DNA from: Blastococcus sp. TF02A-26
GTDB taxonomy: Bacteria > Actinomycetota > Actinomycetes > Mycobacteriales > Geodermatophilaceae
Assembly: GCF_003319125.1 (NCBI RefSeq)
Contig: NZ_QOHG01000007.1
Span: 1-64,000, forward strand
Length of the DNA: 64,000 bases
Reading direction: 5' to 3'
The notes beneath the pieces are model-generated. The model did no database searches, was not told the DNA's origin, and was given only the letters and a program-made list of their open reading frames with translations. Positions 16,476-25,025 of this stretch are shown in pieces (position 1 is the first letter of the stretch; every line of letters begins with the position of its first letter). The position numbers were made by a program, and so were the translations under genes.

Positions 16476-17779
16476 CCATCGGCACCGTGCTGGAGCGGGC
16501 CCGGCTGGCCGCCCGCCCCCTGCTGACCGGCTCGGTCGTGGGGGCCATGGGCCTCACGCTCAGCGTCGAGGGCGTCCCCGCCGCCGTCGGCGACCTGGTC
16601 GAGGTCAACCCCGGCCCACGCGGCCTGCTGGCCGAGGTCGTCGCCGTGGGCCGCGACCGGCTGACCTGCATGCCGCTGGGCGAGCTGTCCGGCGTCCAGT
16701 CCGGCGCGCCCGTGCGCACCACCGGCATGCCGCTGCAGGTCCCCGTGGGTCCGGCGCTGCTGGGCCGGGTCCTCGACGGTCTGGGCCGCCCGATCGACGG
16801 CGGCCCCTCGCTCGGCGGTGGCGTGCAGTGGGTCGACCTCGCCAGCGAGACCCCGCACGCCCTCTCCCGCCGCCGGGTCGAGGAGGCACTGCCGGTCGGC
16901 GTGCGCGCGCTGGACACCCTCGTGCCGGTCGGCAAGGGCCAGCGCCTGGGCATCTTCGCCGGCTCGGGGGTGGGCAAGTCGACGCTGCTGGCGCAGATCA
17001 CCCGCGGCACCGAGGCCGACGTGCGGGTCATCGCGCTGATCGGTGAGCGTGGCCGGGAGGTCAAGGAGTTCCTCGAGGAGAACCTGGGCGCCGAGGGGCT
17101 CTCCCGCACCGTCGTCGTCGTCGCCACCTCCGACGAGCCGCCGCTGGTCCGCCTCAAGGCCGCGTTCGTCGCGACCCGCATCGCCGAGGGCTTCCGTGAC
17201 CAGGGCCGCGACGTGCTGCTGCTCATGGACTCGATCACCCGCACCGCCATGGCCCAGCGCGAGGTCGGGCTGTCGGCCGGCGAGCCACCGGCGACCCGCG
17301 GCTACCCGCCGAGCGTGTTCGCGATGATGCCGAAGCTGCTGGAGAAGGCGGGCCCCGGCGCGGTCGGCTCCATCACCGGCCTCTACACGGTGCTGGTGGA
17401 GGGCGACGACCACAACGAGCCGATCGCCGACACCGCCCGGTCCATCCTCGACGGGCACGTGGTGCTGACCCGGAAGCTGGCCACCGTCGGCCACTTCCCG
17501 GCCATCGACGTGCTCGAGTCCATCTCCCGCGTGGCCGGCGCCGTGGTTCCCGCCGCCCAGATGGCCGACGCGCGGGAGGCCCGCCGGCTGCTCGGCGCGC
17601 TGCGCGACGTCAAGGAACTCATCGAGATCGGCGCCTACCAGGCCGGCAGCGACCCGCTGGTCGACCGCGCCCGGGCGCTGTCCCCCGCGATCGACGCCTT
17701 CCTCCGTCAGTCGATGGACGACACGACCGGCACCGCCGAGGCGTGGCACCGGCTGCACGGGATCGTGACCGCCGGATGA
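16472..17779 (+). CDS. fliI: FliI flagellar export ATPase
   Basis: A 435-residue F1-beta-like ATPase energising type III export. Walker A FAGSGVGKSTLL near residue 170, Walker B VLLLMDSITR near 250, catalytic Glu in LIGERGREVKEF, and the ATP synthase signature-like stretch PSVFAMMPKLLEKAGPG. Standard length. Overlaps fliH by four bases and is followed by fliJ after 28 bases. Confidence 0.97.
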   Translation: MTIGTVLERARLAARPLLTGSVVGAMGLTLSVEGVPAAVGDLVEVNPGPRGLLAEVVAVGRDRLTCMPLGELSGVQSGAPVRTTGMPLQVPVGPALLGRVLDGLGRPIDGGPSLGGGVQWVDLASETPHALSRRRVEEALPVGVRALDTLVPVGKGQRLGIFAGSGVGKSTLLAQITRGTEADVRVIALIGERGREVKEFLEENLGAEGLSRTVVVVATSDEPPLVRLKAAFVATRIAEGFRDQGRDVLLLMDSITRTAMAQREVGLSAGEPPATRGYPPSVFAMMPKLLEKAGPGAVGSITGLYTVLVEGDDHNEPIADTARSILDGHVVLTRKLATVGHFPAIDVLESISRVAGAVVPAAQMADAREARRLLGALRDVKELIEIGAYQAGSDPLVDRARALSPAIDAFLRQSMDDTTGTAEAWHRLHGIVTAG

Positions 17780-17807
17780 CCAGCCGTCCCCGGACGGGCG
17801 GCGGCTG

Positions 17808-18275
17808 ATGGGCAAGCGACAGGCGTTCCGGCTGGCTCCGGTGCTGCGCGTGCGCGAGGCCGCCCAGCGGGCGGCCTCGCTGGCGTACGCCGAGGCGGAG
17901 TCCGCCGCGGCCGACGCCGCCCGCCGCGCCGACCGGCTCGCCGGCGAGCTGCACACGTGGGCGGTGACCGGCTCGCACTCCTCGCAGAGCTTCCTGGCCG
18001 CGATGGTCGCATCGCAGGCCGCGGCTGCCGATGTCTCTGCTGCACGGTCCACGGCCCAGGCCTCGGCCGAGCACGCGGAGCTCCTGCGCGCGCGGTGGAC
18101 CGCCGCCGCGCAGGAGACCAAGGCGCTGGAGAAGCTGCGCGACCGGCACGAGCTGGCCCTGCGGCACGCCGAGGACGCCGCCGAGACCCGGGCCGTCGAC
18201 GACCTGGTGACCGGCCGGCACTCCGCCCGCACCGCACGCGACGAACAGGGAGAGGAGGGGACATGGAGGGGCTGA
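17808..18275 (+). CDS. fliJ: FliJ export chaperone/stalk protein
   Basis: A 155-residue, almost entirely helical protein ([20 protein letters not shown] near the N-terminus, then Ala/Arg/Glu coiled coil to ~130). FliJ inserts into the FliI hexamer and contacts FlhA. The family pattern F-x-L-x-x-V-L-x-x-R near the start and the location after fliI support the call. Codons around 18027-18044 (GATGTCTCTGCTGCA) are unusually AT-rich for this operon and include GCCGATGT, a flagellar -10 look-alike; see rejected list. Confidence 0.85.
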   Translation: MGKRQAFRLAPVLRVREAAQRAASLAYAEAESAAADAARRADRLAGELHTWAVTGSHSSQSFLAAMVASQAAAADVSAARSTAQASAEHAELLRARWTAAAQETKALEKLRDRHELALRHAEDAAETRAVDDLVTGRHSARTARDEQGEEGTWRG

Positions 18276-19237
18276 CCGCCGTCCAGGGACGGGTCGCGGA
18301 GATCCAGAACCGGATCCTGATGCTGTCGGCGAACCGCGCGTCCTCGACCTCCGCCGCCTGGTCCAGCGCCGCTGCCGCGGCGGGCCTGACCGGCACGGCG
18401 GGCGCCTCGTCGGGCAGCGCGCCCGGCGCCGGCGACGGCTCGGCGGGCGCGCAGGTCGTCGCGGCCGCCAGCCGGTACCTCGGGGTGCCCTACGCCTGGG
18501 GCGGCACCGACCCCGCATCCGGGCTGGACTGCTCGGGTCTGGTGCAGCGGGTCTACAAGGACCTCGGCATCGACCTGCCGCGGACCTCCTCGCAGCAGGC
18601 CACCGCCGGACGCCCGGTCGCGAGCCTCGCCGAGGCCCGACCCGGCGACCTCGTGTTCTTCGACAACTCGTCGTCGCGGGCCGGGATCGACCACGTCGGC
18701 ATCTACATCGGCGACGGCAAGATGATCGCCGCGCCGCAGGCGGGCGAGGTCGTCAAGGTCCAGTCCGTCGGCGACCCGAGCCTGATCCGCCGGGTGCTGC
18801 CCGACGCCCCCGCGGCCGCGCCGGCCGCCGCCCGGGCGGTCCCCGGCGCGGGCATGGCCGGGGTCCCCTACGCCGACCTGTTCGTCTCCGCCGGCGCCCG
18901 GCACGGCGTGGAGCCGGCGCTGCTGGCGGCGGTCGCGAAGACCGAGTCGGGCTTCGACTCCTCGGCGGTCTCCCCGGCCGGCGCGACCGGCCTCATGCAG
19001 TTCATGCCGGCCACCGCCCGCGGCCTGGGCGTCGACCCGCGCAACCCGGCGTCGGCCGTCGACGGCGCCGCCCGCTACCTGCGCCAGCTGACCGACCAGT
19101 TCGGGTCGACCGACCTCGCCCTGGCCGCCTACAACGCCGGTCCGGGCGCCGTCTCGCGCGCCGGCGGCATCCCGCCGTACCCCGAGACCCGGTCCTACGT
19201 GTCCAAGGTCCTCAGCGCCGCGGAGGCGTACTCATGA
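18263..19237 (+). CDS. NlpC/P60 peptidase fused to lytic transglycosylase
   Basis: A 324-residue two-domain cell-wall enzyme. Residues ~65-170 are NlpC/P60: catalytic Cys in [20 protein letters not shown] and His in [11 protein letters not shown]. Residues ~205-320 are a Slt70-type transglycosylase: catalytic Glu in [20 protein letters not shown], then [12 protein letters not shown] and AYNAGPGAV. No convincing signal peptide, so export may use the flagellar system. AGAGGAGGGG precedes the ATG, inside the end of fliJ; the stop overlaps fliK (ATGA). Its place in the rod operon suggests it cuts peptidoglycan for the rod, in place of FlgJ. A transglycosylase plus endopeptidase in one chain could cleave both glycan and stem peptide. 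Confidence 0.92.
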   Translation: MEGLTAVQGRVAEIQNRILMLSANRASSTSAAWSSAAAAAGLTGTAGASSGSAPGAGDGSAGAQVVAAASRYLGVPYAWGGTDPASGLDCSGLVQRVYKDLGIDLPRTSSQQATAGRPVASLAEARPGDLVFFDNSSSRAGIDHVGIYIGDGKMIAAPQAGEVVKVQSVGDPSLIRRVLPDAPAAAPAAARAVPGAGMAGVPYADLFVSAGARHGVEPALLAAVAKTESGFDSSAVSPAGATGLMQFMPATARGLGVDPRNPASAVDGAARYLRQLTDQFGSTDLALAAYNAGPGAVSRAGGIPPYPETRSYVSKVLSAAEAYS

Positions 19238-20517
19238 CAGCTCCCACCCTGGCCACCCTGCTGCCGGTCGCACCGGCCGCGAGCGCCCCGACGCCGGCGG
19301 CGAAGCCGTCCGCCGGCTTCGCCCGGTCGCTGGACGACGCGCTCGCCGGCGAGGCCGGCACCCCGGAGCCCGGCGCCGAGGCGACCCCGCCGGAGGACGA
19401 CGCCCCCGCCGCCGCCCCGGTCGCCGGGGGCGGGGAGGCCGGGGTCGGGGGCACGGCGACCGACGAGGCGCCGGTCGCCGTCCAGGTCCTCGACCCGGCC
19501 GCCTGGGCCTTCGCGCTCGCGGTGGCCGCCGCACCGGCCGGTCCGGCCGCCCAGACTCCCACCGCGGCTCCCGACGCCGTCCCGGCCGGAGCGGTCCCCG
19601 CCGCCGCGGTGGACCTCGCCGCGATCGCGCCGGCGACGGCCGTCCCGGCCGACGGCGTCCCCGCTCTCGTGCCGGCCGTGCAGGCTCCGGGCCAGACCCC
19701 GGCCGGACCGACTCCGGCTCCCGGCGCGACGGCTGCCGCCGCCGTGCCCGCCGCGACCCCGGCTCCCGCTCCGGTGCCGGTCCCCGCGACCGCGGAGGCC
19801 CCGGTGCTGCCGCCGGGGGTCGTCGTCGTCCCCGCCCCGCCGGGAGGGGAGTCCGCGGCGGCGCCGACCGCGACGGTCGGCGAGTCCGCCGCACCAGCGG
19901 TCGCCGGCCCGACCGACCTGCCGGTGCCCGCTGCCGCAGCGACCGGCCAGGAGCACGCCGGGGCCGACGCGCAGACCGGCGGCGAGCGACCCGCGGGCAC
20001 CCTGACCCCGGTCGCCGCGCCCGCGGCCGCCGCCCCGGCCGGCACCGTCGCGGCTCCGCCGCCCACCGCCGCACCGACGCCTCCCCCGGCCGCGGTCGCG
20101 ACCCAGGTGGCCCCGGTGGTGGCCCAGCTGGCCAGTGGCGCCGACGGCACCCACACGATGACGCTGGTGCTGCGCCCCGAGACGCTGGGCACCGTCGAGG
20201 TCCGCGTGACCGTGTCCCAGGGGACCGTCGACCTCACGCTGCGGCACGCCTCCGAGGCCGGCCGGGCCGCGCTGCTCGACGCCCTCCCCGACCTGCGGCG
20301 CGACCTGGAGTCCTCGGGCCTGAACTGCTCGAAGCTCGACGTCGACCGCGACAGCGGCAGCTCCTGGACCTCGTCCCAGCAGCAGGCCGCCGAGCAGCGG
20401 GCGCGGGAGGCGGCGACCGGCCGCGAGCGCTCCTGGCTGCGCAGCCCCGACGCCGACGGCGGCCGTCCGGCACCCGTCGTCCACAGCCCGTCGTCCGGAC
20501 TCGACGTCCGGGTCTGA
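19234..20517 (+). CDS. fliK: FliK hook-length control protein
   Basis: A 427-residue protein. Residues 1-285 are low-complexity Ala/Pro/Val-rich, as expected of an extended molecular ruler. Residues ~300-370 are the Flg_hook domain: [20 protein letters not shown], then [20 protein letters not shown]. The N-terminal ruler is poorly conserved, so length rather than sequence is likely selected. Overlaps the preceding gene by four bases and precedes flgD by 15. Confidence 0.9.
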   Translation: MTAPTLATLLPVAPAASAPTPAAKPSAGFARSLDDALAGEAGTPEPGAEATPPEDDAPAAAPVAGGGEAGVGGTATDEAPVAVQVLDPAAWAFALAVAAAPAGPAAQTPTAAPDAVPAGAVPAAAVDLAAIAPATAVPADGVPALVPAVQAPGQTPAGPTPAPGATAAAAVPAATPAPAPVPVPATAEAPVLPPGVVVVPAPPGGESAAAPTATVGESAAPAVAGPTDLPVPAAAATGQEHAGADAQTGGERPAGTLTPVAAPAAAAPAGTVAAPPPTAAPTPPPAAVATQVAPVVAQLASGADGTHTMTLVLRPETLGTVEVRVTVSQGTVDLTLRHASEAGRAALLDALPDLRRDLESSGLNCSKLDVDRDSGSSWTSSQQQAAEQRAREAATGRERSWLRSPDADGGRPAPVVHSPSSGLDVRV

Positions 20518-20532
20518 GAGAGGAGACCCCCG

Positions 20533-20955
20533 ATGACCGATCCGATCAGCGGCGTGGGCGCGAGCTACGCCACTGGCGGCGCCACCACCACGGTCGAGCG
20601 CAAGGGCCAGAACAACAAGGACATGTTCCTGCAGCTGCTCGTGGCCCAGATGCGCTACCAGGACCCCAGCAACCCGGCGAGCACCACCGAGTTCATGTCG
20701 CAGACCGCGACCTTCACCCAGGTGGAGAAGCTCGAGGAGCTGGCCAAGCAGAACGCCGAGCTGGTGACCCTGCAGCGGTCGCTGTCGGCCGGCGCACTGG
20801 TCGGCCGGAACGTCACCTGGACCGACGAGACCGGCAGCTCCCAGAGCGGCACGGTCAGCTCCGTCCGGTTCTTCGCCGGCGAGCCCGTGGCGGTCGTCGG
20901 TGGCAAGGAAGTGCCGTTCGGCCGCATGACCGAGGTGTCCCAGCCGGCCGGCTGA
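20533..20955 (+). CDS. flgD: FlgD hook capping protein (short form)
   Basis: A 140-residue FlgD. The conserved export/capping N-terminus is present (NNKDMFLQLLVAQMRYQDPS, then TTEFMSQTATFTQVEKLEEL), followed by a small beta domain (LVGRNVTWTDETGSSQSGTV, EVPFGRMTEV). It lacks the extra FnIII/Tudor insert of ~220-residue enterobacterial FlgD, as is common in Gram-positives. GAGGAG precedes the ATG. Confidence 0.93.
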   Translation: MTDPISGVGASYATGGATTTVERKGQNNKDMFLQLLVAQMRYQDPSNPASTTEFMSQTATFTQVEKLEELAKQNAELVTLQRSLSAGALVGRNVTWTDETGSSQSGTVSSVRFFAGEPVAVVGGKEVPFGRMTEVSQPAG

Positions 20956-21008
20956 CCGCCGGCCCCCCGACGTCCCGCTCCCCCACCCGCTCCCGAAGGG
21001 AATCCCCC

Positions 21009-22286
21009 GTGCTGCGTTCCATGTACTCGGCCATCTCCGGCCTCAAGGCCCACCAGACCAAGCTCGACGTGACCGGCAACAACATCGCCAACGTCAACAC
21101 CGTCGGCTTCAAGAGCAGCCAGGTCCAGTTCGAGGACACCCTGTCCCAGGTGATGCGCAACGGCTCCGCCGCGTCCGAGGGCACCGGTGGTACCAACCCC
21201 GCGCAGGTCGGTCTCGGCGTGAAGATCGCCGGCATCACGACTAACTTCGGGCAGGGCACCCAGCAGACCACCGGCCGCACCACCGACTTCATGATCAACG
21301 GTGACGGCTTCTTCGTGACCAAGTTCGGCAACGACACGCTGTTCACCCGCGCCGGCTCGTTCGACTACGACGGCTTCGGCCAGATCGTCACCCCGGACGG
21401 CGCGATCCTCCAGGGCTGGATGGGCAAGGACGGCGTCGTCGACACCAACGGCGCCATCACCAACCTCTCGGTGCCCTTCGGCGAGGTCATGGCCCCGGTG
21501 CCGACCACCGGCGGCAAGCTGGCCGGGAACCTGTCGACGTCGGGCGTGGTCGCCGACCCGCTGGCGATCCCGCCGGTGCCGGCGACCTCGGCCCAGACCC
21601 AGATGACGATGTACGACTCGCTGGGCACGGCGCACCAGATCACGCTCAAGCTGACCAAGGTCGCGGACAACCAGTGGGACATGGCGGTGACCGACGAGAA
21701 CGGCGCCGCGCTGGTCACCACACCGGACACCACGCCGATCTCCTTCGACCCGGCCACCGGCAAGCCGACCATCGGGGAGTTCACCTTCCAGCCCTCGGCC
21801 GCCATGGCCCCCAGCTGGGAGACCCCGGACGGCTCCGCGGTCGCGACCCTGACGATCGACATCAGCGGCCTGTCGCAGTTCGGCGGCAAGACCTCGCTGA
21901 CCCCGGAGGACGTCGACGGCAACGCCATGGGCAGCCTGCAGTCGATCGCGCTGTCCAGCGACGGCACCGTGATGGGCGTCTACTCCAACAACCTGCGCGA
22001 GCCGATCGGCAAGCTGGCGATGGCCTCGTTCGCCAACCCCTCGGGTCTGGCGAAGGCCGGGAACACGTCCTACCGCGTCGGCGACAACTCCGGTCAGCCG
22101 GCGATCGGCGAGGCCAACGCCGGCGGGCGCGGCACGATGGTCTCCGGCGCGCTCGAGATGTCCAACGTCGACCTGGCCGAGGAGTTCACCGGCCTGATCG
22201 TCGCCCAGCGCGGGTTCCAGGCCAACAGCCGCGTGATCACCAGCTCCGACGAGGTCCTGCAGGACCTGGTCAACCTCAAGCGCTGA
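21009..22286 (+). CDS. flgE: FlgE hook protein
   Basis: A 425-residue hook subunit. N-terminus LRSMYSAISGLKAHQTKLDV, then TGNNIANVNTVGFKSSQVQF; mid-domain TDFMINGDGFFVTKFGNDTL; C-terminus VDLAEEFTGLIVAQRGFQAN and SRVITSSDEVLQDLVNLKR. GTG start. FlgE and distal rod protein FlgG are related, but length and the variable middle favour FlgE; no separate flgG is seen. Last gene before a strong terminator. Confidence 0.95.
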   Translation: MLRSMYSAISGLKAHQTKLDVTGNNIANVNTVGFKSSQVQFEDTLSQVMRNGSAASEGTGGTNPAQVGLGVKIAGITTNFGQGTQQTTGRTTDFMINGDGFFVTKFGNDTLFTRAGSFDYDGFGQIVTPDGAILQGWMGKDGVVDTNGAITNLSVPFGEVMAPVPTTGGKLAGNLSTSGVVADPLAIPPVPATSAQTQMTMYDSLGTAHQITLKLTKVADNQWDMAVTDENGAALVTTPDTTPISFDPATGKPTIGEFTFQPSAAMAPSWETPDGSAVATLTIDISGLSQFGGKTSLTPEDVDGNAMGSLQSIALSSDGTVMGVYSNNLREPIGKLAMASFANPSGLAKAGNTSYRVGDNSGQPAIGEANAGGRGTMVSGALEMSNVDLAEEFTGLIVAQRGFQANSRVITSSDEVLQDLVNLKR

Positions 22287-22295
22287 TGACGGCCT

Positions 22296-22331
22296 GACGG
22301 CCCGGTCCCCCCGCACGGGGACCGGGCCGTC
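22296..22331 (+). terminator. hairpin terminator after flgE
   Basis: A perfect 15-bp stem (22296-22310 with 22317-22331) and a 6-base loop starting 10 bases after the flgE stop. It closes the basal-body/hook operon and lies upstream of the flbD promoter. Confidence 0.75.
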
Positions 22332-22382
22332 GGGCTGACCGCCGCTCACCCCCGGGGGTGAGACCGGCGACCGACGTTCGGC

Positions 22383-22410
22383 TCAAGAGCCTCCTGGCCA
22401 GGGCCGATAT
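22383..22410 (+). promoter_or_regulatory. FliA-type promoter of flbD-mot operon
   Basis: TCAAG (22383-22387), 15 bases, then GCCGATAT (22403-22410). It follows the flgE terminator and starts a ~60-base leader to flbD. The best match of the three to the classical TAAA/GCCGATAA flagellar promoter. Confidence 0.7.
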
Positions 22411-22477
22411 CCAGTACAGCCGCGCGGACGCGCCGTGGCGGCTGCTTCCCCCATCGATCGAGCAAGAGGTCAGACCC

Positions 22478-22759
22478 GTGATCCGAGTGACGCGCCTGAA
22501 CGGGGAGCAGTTCGCGCTCAACCCCGACCTGATCGAGCGGGTCGAGGGACACCCCGACACCGTCGTGTTCCTGGTCGACGGCACCAAGTTCATCGTCCGC
22601 GAGAGCGTCGACGACGTGCTCACCGCGATCCGCGAGTACCGGGCGAGCATCCTCGCCACCGCCTACGAGATGGACCGGGGGACCTACCGCTCCGGCCTCG
22701 CCGAGCAGGGGTCCACCGACTCCTCCGTGGTGCCCTTCCCGATCCGAGAGGAGCGCTGA
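22478..22759 (+). CDS. flbD: FlbD family flagellar protein
   Basis: A 93-residue protein of the small Gram-positive FlbD family: VIRVTRLNGEQFALNPDLIE, then RVEGHPDTVVFLVDGTKFIV and RESVDDVLTAIREYRA. The family is about 70 residues; this one has a ~25-residue tail. GTG at 22478 follows AAGAGGT. The same name in Caulobacter belongs to an unrelated sigma-54 activator. It always neighbours motA, three bases downstream here. Confidence 0.9.
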   Translation: MIRVTRLNGEQFALNPDLIERVEGHPDTVVFLVDGTKFIVRESVDDVLTAIREYRASILATAYEMDRGTYRSGLAEQGSTDSSVVPFPIREER

Positions 22760-22762
22760 CCC

Positions 22763-23533
22763 GTGGATCCCGCCACCTTGATCGGGTTCGCCGTCTCCCT
22801 CGTCGCCCTCGTGGTCTTCATGATCCTGGAGGGCGCCGACCCGTCGTCGCTCATCTTCCTGCCCGCCATCGTCCTGGTGGTGATCGCGACCTTCGGTGCC
22901 GCGGCGGCCAGCCAGACGATGGACGACCTGAAGAAGGTCGGCAGCTGGTTCAAGATGGCGCTGATGCCGGCCAAGGTGCCGCCGGCCAGCGACCAGATCC
23001 AGATCCTGGTCAGCCTCGCCGAGAAGGCCCGCAAGGAGGGCCTGCTCGCCCTCGAGGCCCAGGTCAAGCAGATCGAGGACCCGTTCCTCAAGCGCGGCCT
23101 GCAGATGGGCATCGACGGCACCGACCCCGAGCAGCTGCGCGACGTCCTGGAGAGCGAGATCGCGGCCAAGAAGGCCGAGGACAAGGTCGCGGCCAAGTTC
23201 ATGAACGCCATGGGCGGCTACGCGCCGACCATCGGCATCCTGGGCTGCATCGTCGGCCTGATGAACGTCATGGGGAACCTGAACACCCCCGAGCTGCTCG
23301 GTCCGATGGTCTCCGCGGCGTTCATCGCCACGCTGTGGGGCGTCATGGCGGCCAACTTCTGGTTCCTGCCGATGGGCGCCAAGATCCTCCGGGTCAGCGA
23401 GCTGCAGGCCGCGCAGATGGAGCTGCTCGTCGAGGGCATCGCCGAGATCCAGGCCGGCACCAGCCCGCGTGCGGTCCGGCTGAAGCTGACCTCCCTGATC
23501 CCGCCCAGTGAGGCCGCCAAGGAAGCGGCGTGA
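22763..23533 (+). CDS. motA: MotA stator protein
   Basis: A 256-residue proton-channel stator subunit with four membrane helices (~4-22, ~29-49, ~152-172, ~183-203). The conserved Pro-containing helix GGYAPTIGILGCIVGLMNV and the FWFLPMGAKI region are present, and the cytoplasmic loop between helices 2 and 3 carries the charged residues facing FliG. GTG start; the stop overlaps motB as GTGA. Confidence 0.95.
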   Translation: MDPATLIGFAVSLVALVVFMILEGADPSSLIFLPAIVLVVIATFGAAAASQTMDDLKKVGSWFKMALMPAKVPPASDQIQILVSLAEKARKEGLLALEAQVKQIEDPFLKRGLQMGIDGTDPEQLRDVLESEIAAKKAEDKVAAKFMNAMGGYAPTIGILGCIVGLMNVMGNLNTPELLGPMVSAAFIATLWGVMAANFWFLPMGAKILRVSELQAAQMELLVEGIAEIQAGTSPRAVRLKLTSLIPPSEAAKEAA

Positions 23534-24450
23534 GCAGCGGTCACGGCCGTCGCCGCGGCAAGAAGCACGAGGAGCACGAGGAGCACGAGAACCACGAACG
23601 GTGGCTCGTGTCGGCCTTCGACATGATGACGCTGCTGTTCGTGCTGTTCGTGGTGCTCTTCGCGATGAGCAAGGTCGACGAGCAGAAGTTCGCCGCCCTG
23701 GCCCGAGGCATGGCCGAGGCGTTCGGCGCGCCGGTGCAGGCCATCACCGGCCCCGGCACCAGCGAGGACGCCTCGATCCTCCCGGCGCTCGACGCCGCCG
23801 TCGACGTGCAGATCCCGCCGGCGCCCACCGCGGAGAGCGACACCGAGGCGGCAGAGGCCGAGGCCGCGGCCCTGGCCGCCGAGGCGCGGGACCAGTACCA
23901 GTCCCTGGACGGCGTCCGCGAGCGGATCGACCAGGCCCTGGCCGCCGCCGGGTACGCCGGCGCGGCCCGGTACGAGATCGACGAGCGCGGCCTGGTCGTG
24001 CACATCGTCTCCGACCCGGTGCTGTTCGACGCGGAGAGCGCCACGCTGCTGCTGCAGGGGCGGGCGATCCTCGACGCGGTGGCCCCGGCCATCGCCGGGC
24101 TGCCCAACCAGATCGACGTCGAGGGGCACGCCAACCACCTGCCGGTGACCCCGGGCGGGCCCTGGCCGTCGAACTGGGAGCTCTCGGCCAGCCGCGCCTC
24201 CACCGTCGTCCGGGCGCTGGCCGAGCGGGGCGTGCCCGAGGACCACCTGGCGGCGACCGGCTACTCCTCGACCCGCCCGATGGTGCCCGAGTCCGACCCC
24301 GGCGCCATCACGCTCAACCGCCGGGTCGACCTGGTGGTCCTGTCGACCGCCTCCGCCGAGGCCAACGAACTGCTGCCCGGCATCGCCGCCGGCACCACCG
24401 CACCGACCCCGACCCAGACCACCACCGCTTCCGAGGGAGGCCACCCGTGA
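23530..24450 (+). CDS. motB: MotB stator protein
   Basis: A 306-residue stator anchor. The single membrane helix contains the proton-carrying Asp (about residue 31, SAFDMMTLLFVLFVVLFAMS). A periplasmic plug/linker is followed by an OmpA-like peptidoglycan-binding domain (~165-280: IDVEGHANHLPVTPGGPWPS, then ELSASRASTVVRALAERGVP and NRRVDLVVL). The cytosolic N-terminus has a His/Glu-rich run (HEEHEEHENHE) with no known role. An Asp, not a polar replacement pattern of sodium motors, suggests proton drive. Confidence 0.95.
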   Translation: MSSGHGRRRGKKHEEHEEHENHERWLVSAFDMMTLLFVLFVVLFAMSKVDEQKFAALARGMAEAFGAPVQAITGPGTSEDASILPALDAAVDVQIPPAPTAESDTEAAEAEAAALAAEARDQYQSLDGVRERIDQALAAAGYAGAARYEIDERGLVVHIVSDPVLFDAESATLLLQGRAILDAVAPAIAGLPNQIDVEGHANHLPVTPGGPWPSNWELSASRASTVVRALAERGVPEDHLAATGYSSTRPMVPESDPGAITLNRRVDLVVLSTASAEANELLPGIAAGTTAPTPTQTTTASEGGHP

Positions 24451-24914
24451 GCAAGAAGAAGACCGACGACGCCGAGGCGCCGGAGGGAGAGGCCAAGGGC
24501 GGCAAGAAGAAGCTGCTGATCATCGTGGCCGTGGCCCTCGTGGCCATCGGAGCAGGCGCCTACTTCTTCCTCTTCAGCGGGAGCGAGGACACCGAGCCGG
24601 TGGCCGGCGAGGTGCTGCCGCTGGAGTCCATCGCGGTGAACCTGGCCGGCGGCGGCTACCTCAAGGTCGGCATCGCCCTCCAGCTCACCGAGGACGCCGC
24701 CTCCGGCGGGCACGGTGGGGCCGCCGTCGACGGGTCCAAGGCCCTCGACCTGGTCATCTCCACGTTCTCGCAGGCGCAGCCAGCCGACGTCACCGCCGCC
24801 CGCGACGCCCTCAAGGAGTCGCTGCGCCAGCAGATCGTCGAGGCCTACACCGACCACGAGGCGGGCACCGAGATGGTCATGGACATCTACTTCACGGAGT
24901 ACGTGACCCAGTAG
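24447..24914 (+). CDS. fliL: FliL stator-associated membrane protein
   Basis: A 155-residue FliL: Lys-rich cytosolic start (SKKKTDD...GGKKK), one membrane helix at ~27-45, then a periplasmic SPFH-like domain (EVLPLESIAVNLAGGGYLKV, GIALQLTED) ending in MVMDIYFTEYVTQ (family: V-Y-F-T-E-F-x-x-Q). FliL rings stabilise stators. The GTG overlaps the motB stop; an upstream longer frame is motB out of frame. A terminator follows. Confidence 0.92.
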   Translation: MSKKKTDDAEAPEGEAKGGKKKLLIIVAVALVAIGAGAYFFLFSGSEDTEPVAGEVLPLESIAVNLAGGGYLKVGIALQLTEDAASGGHGGAAVDGSKALDLVISTFSQAQPADVTAARDALKESLRQQIVEAYTDHEAGTEMVMDIYFTEYVTQ

Positions 24915-24963
24915 CGGTCCACCCCGGCGGACACACCCTCCCCGTCCGTCACATCCTCCCCGG

Positions 24964-24994
24964 CTGACCGGCGGCGCCCCGCGCCGCCGGTCAG
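24964..24994 (+). terminator. hairpin between fliL and fliM
   Basis: A perfect 14-bp stem (24964-24977 with 24981-24994) with a 3-base loop, 50 bases after fliL and 32 before fliM. It may terminate or attenuate. I see no FliA-type promoter between it and fliM. Confidence 0.6.
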
Positions 24995-25025
24995 TTCCGC
25001 TCCCGGGCCCGCCGATGAGGGAGGG

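Noticed and set aside
18027-18044. GCCGATGT inside fliJ as an internal FliA promoter
   Set aside because: No TCAA-type -35 fifteen bases upstream and it lies inside coding sequence; only the odd codon choice supports it.
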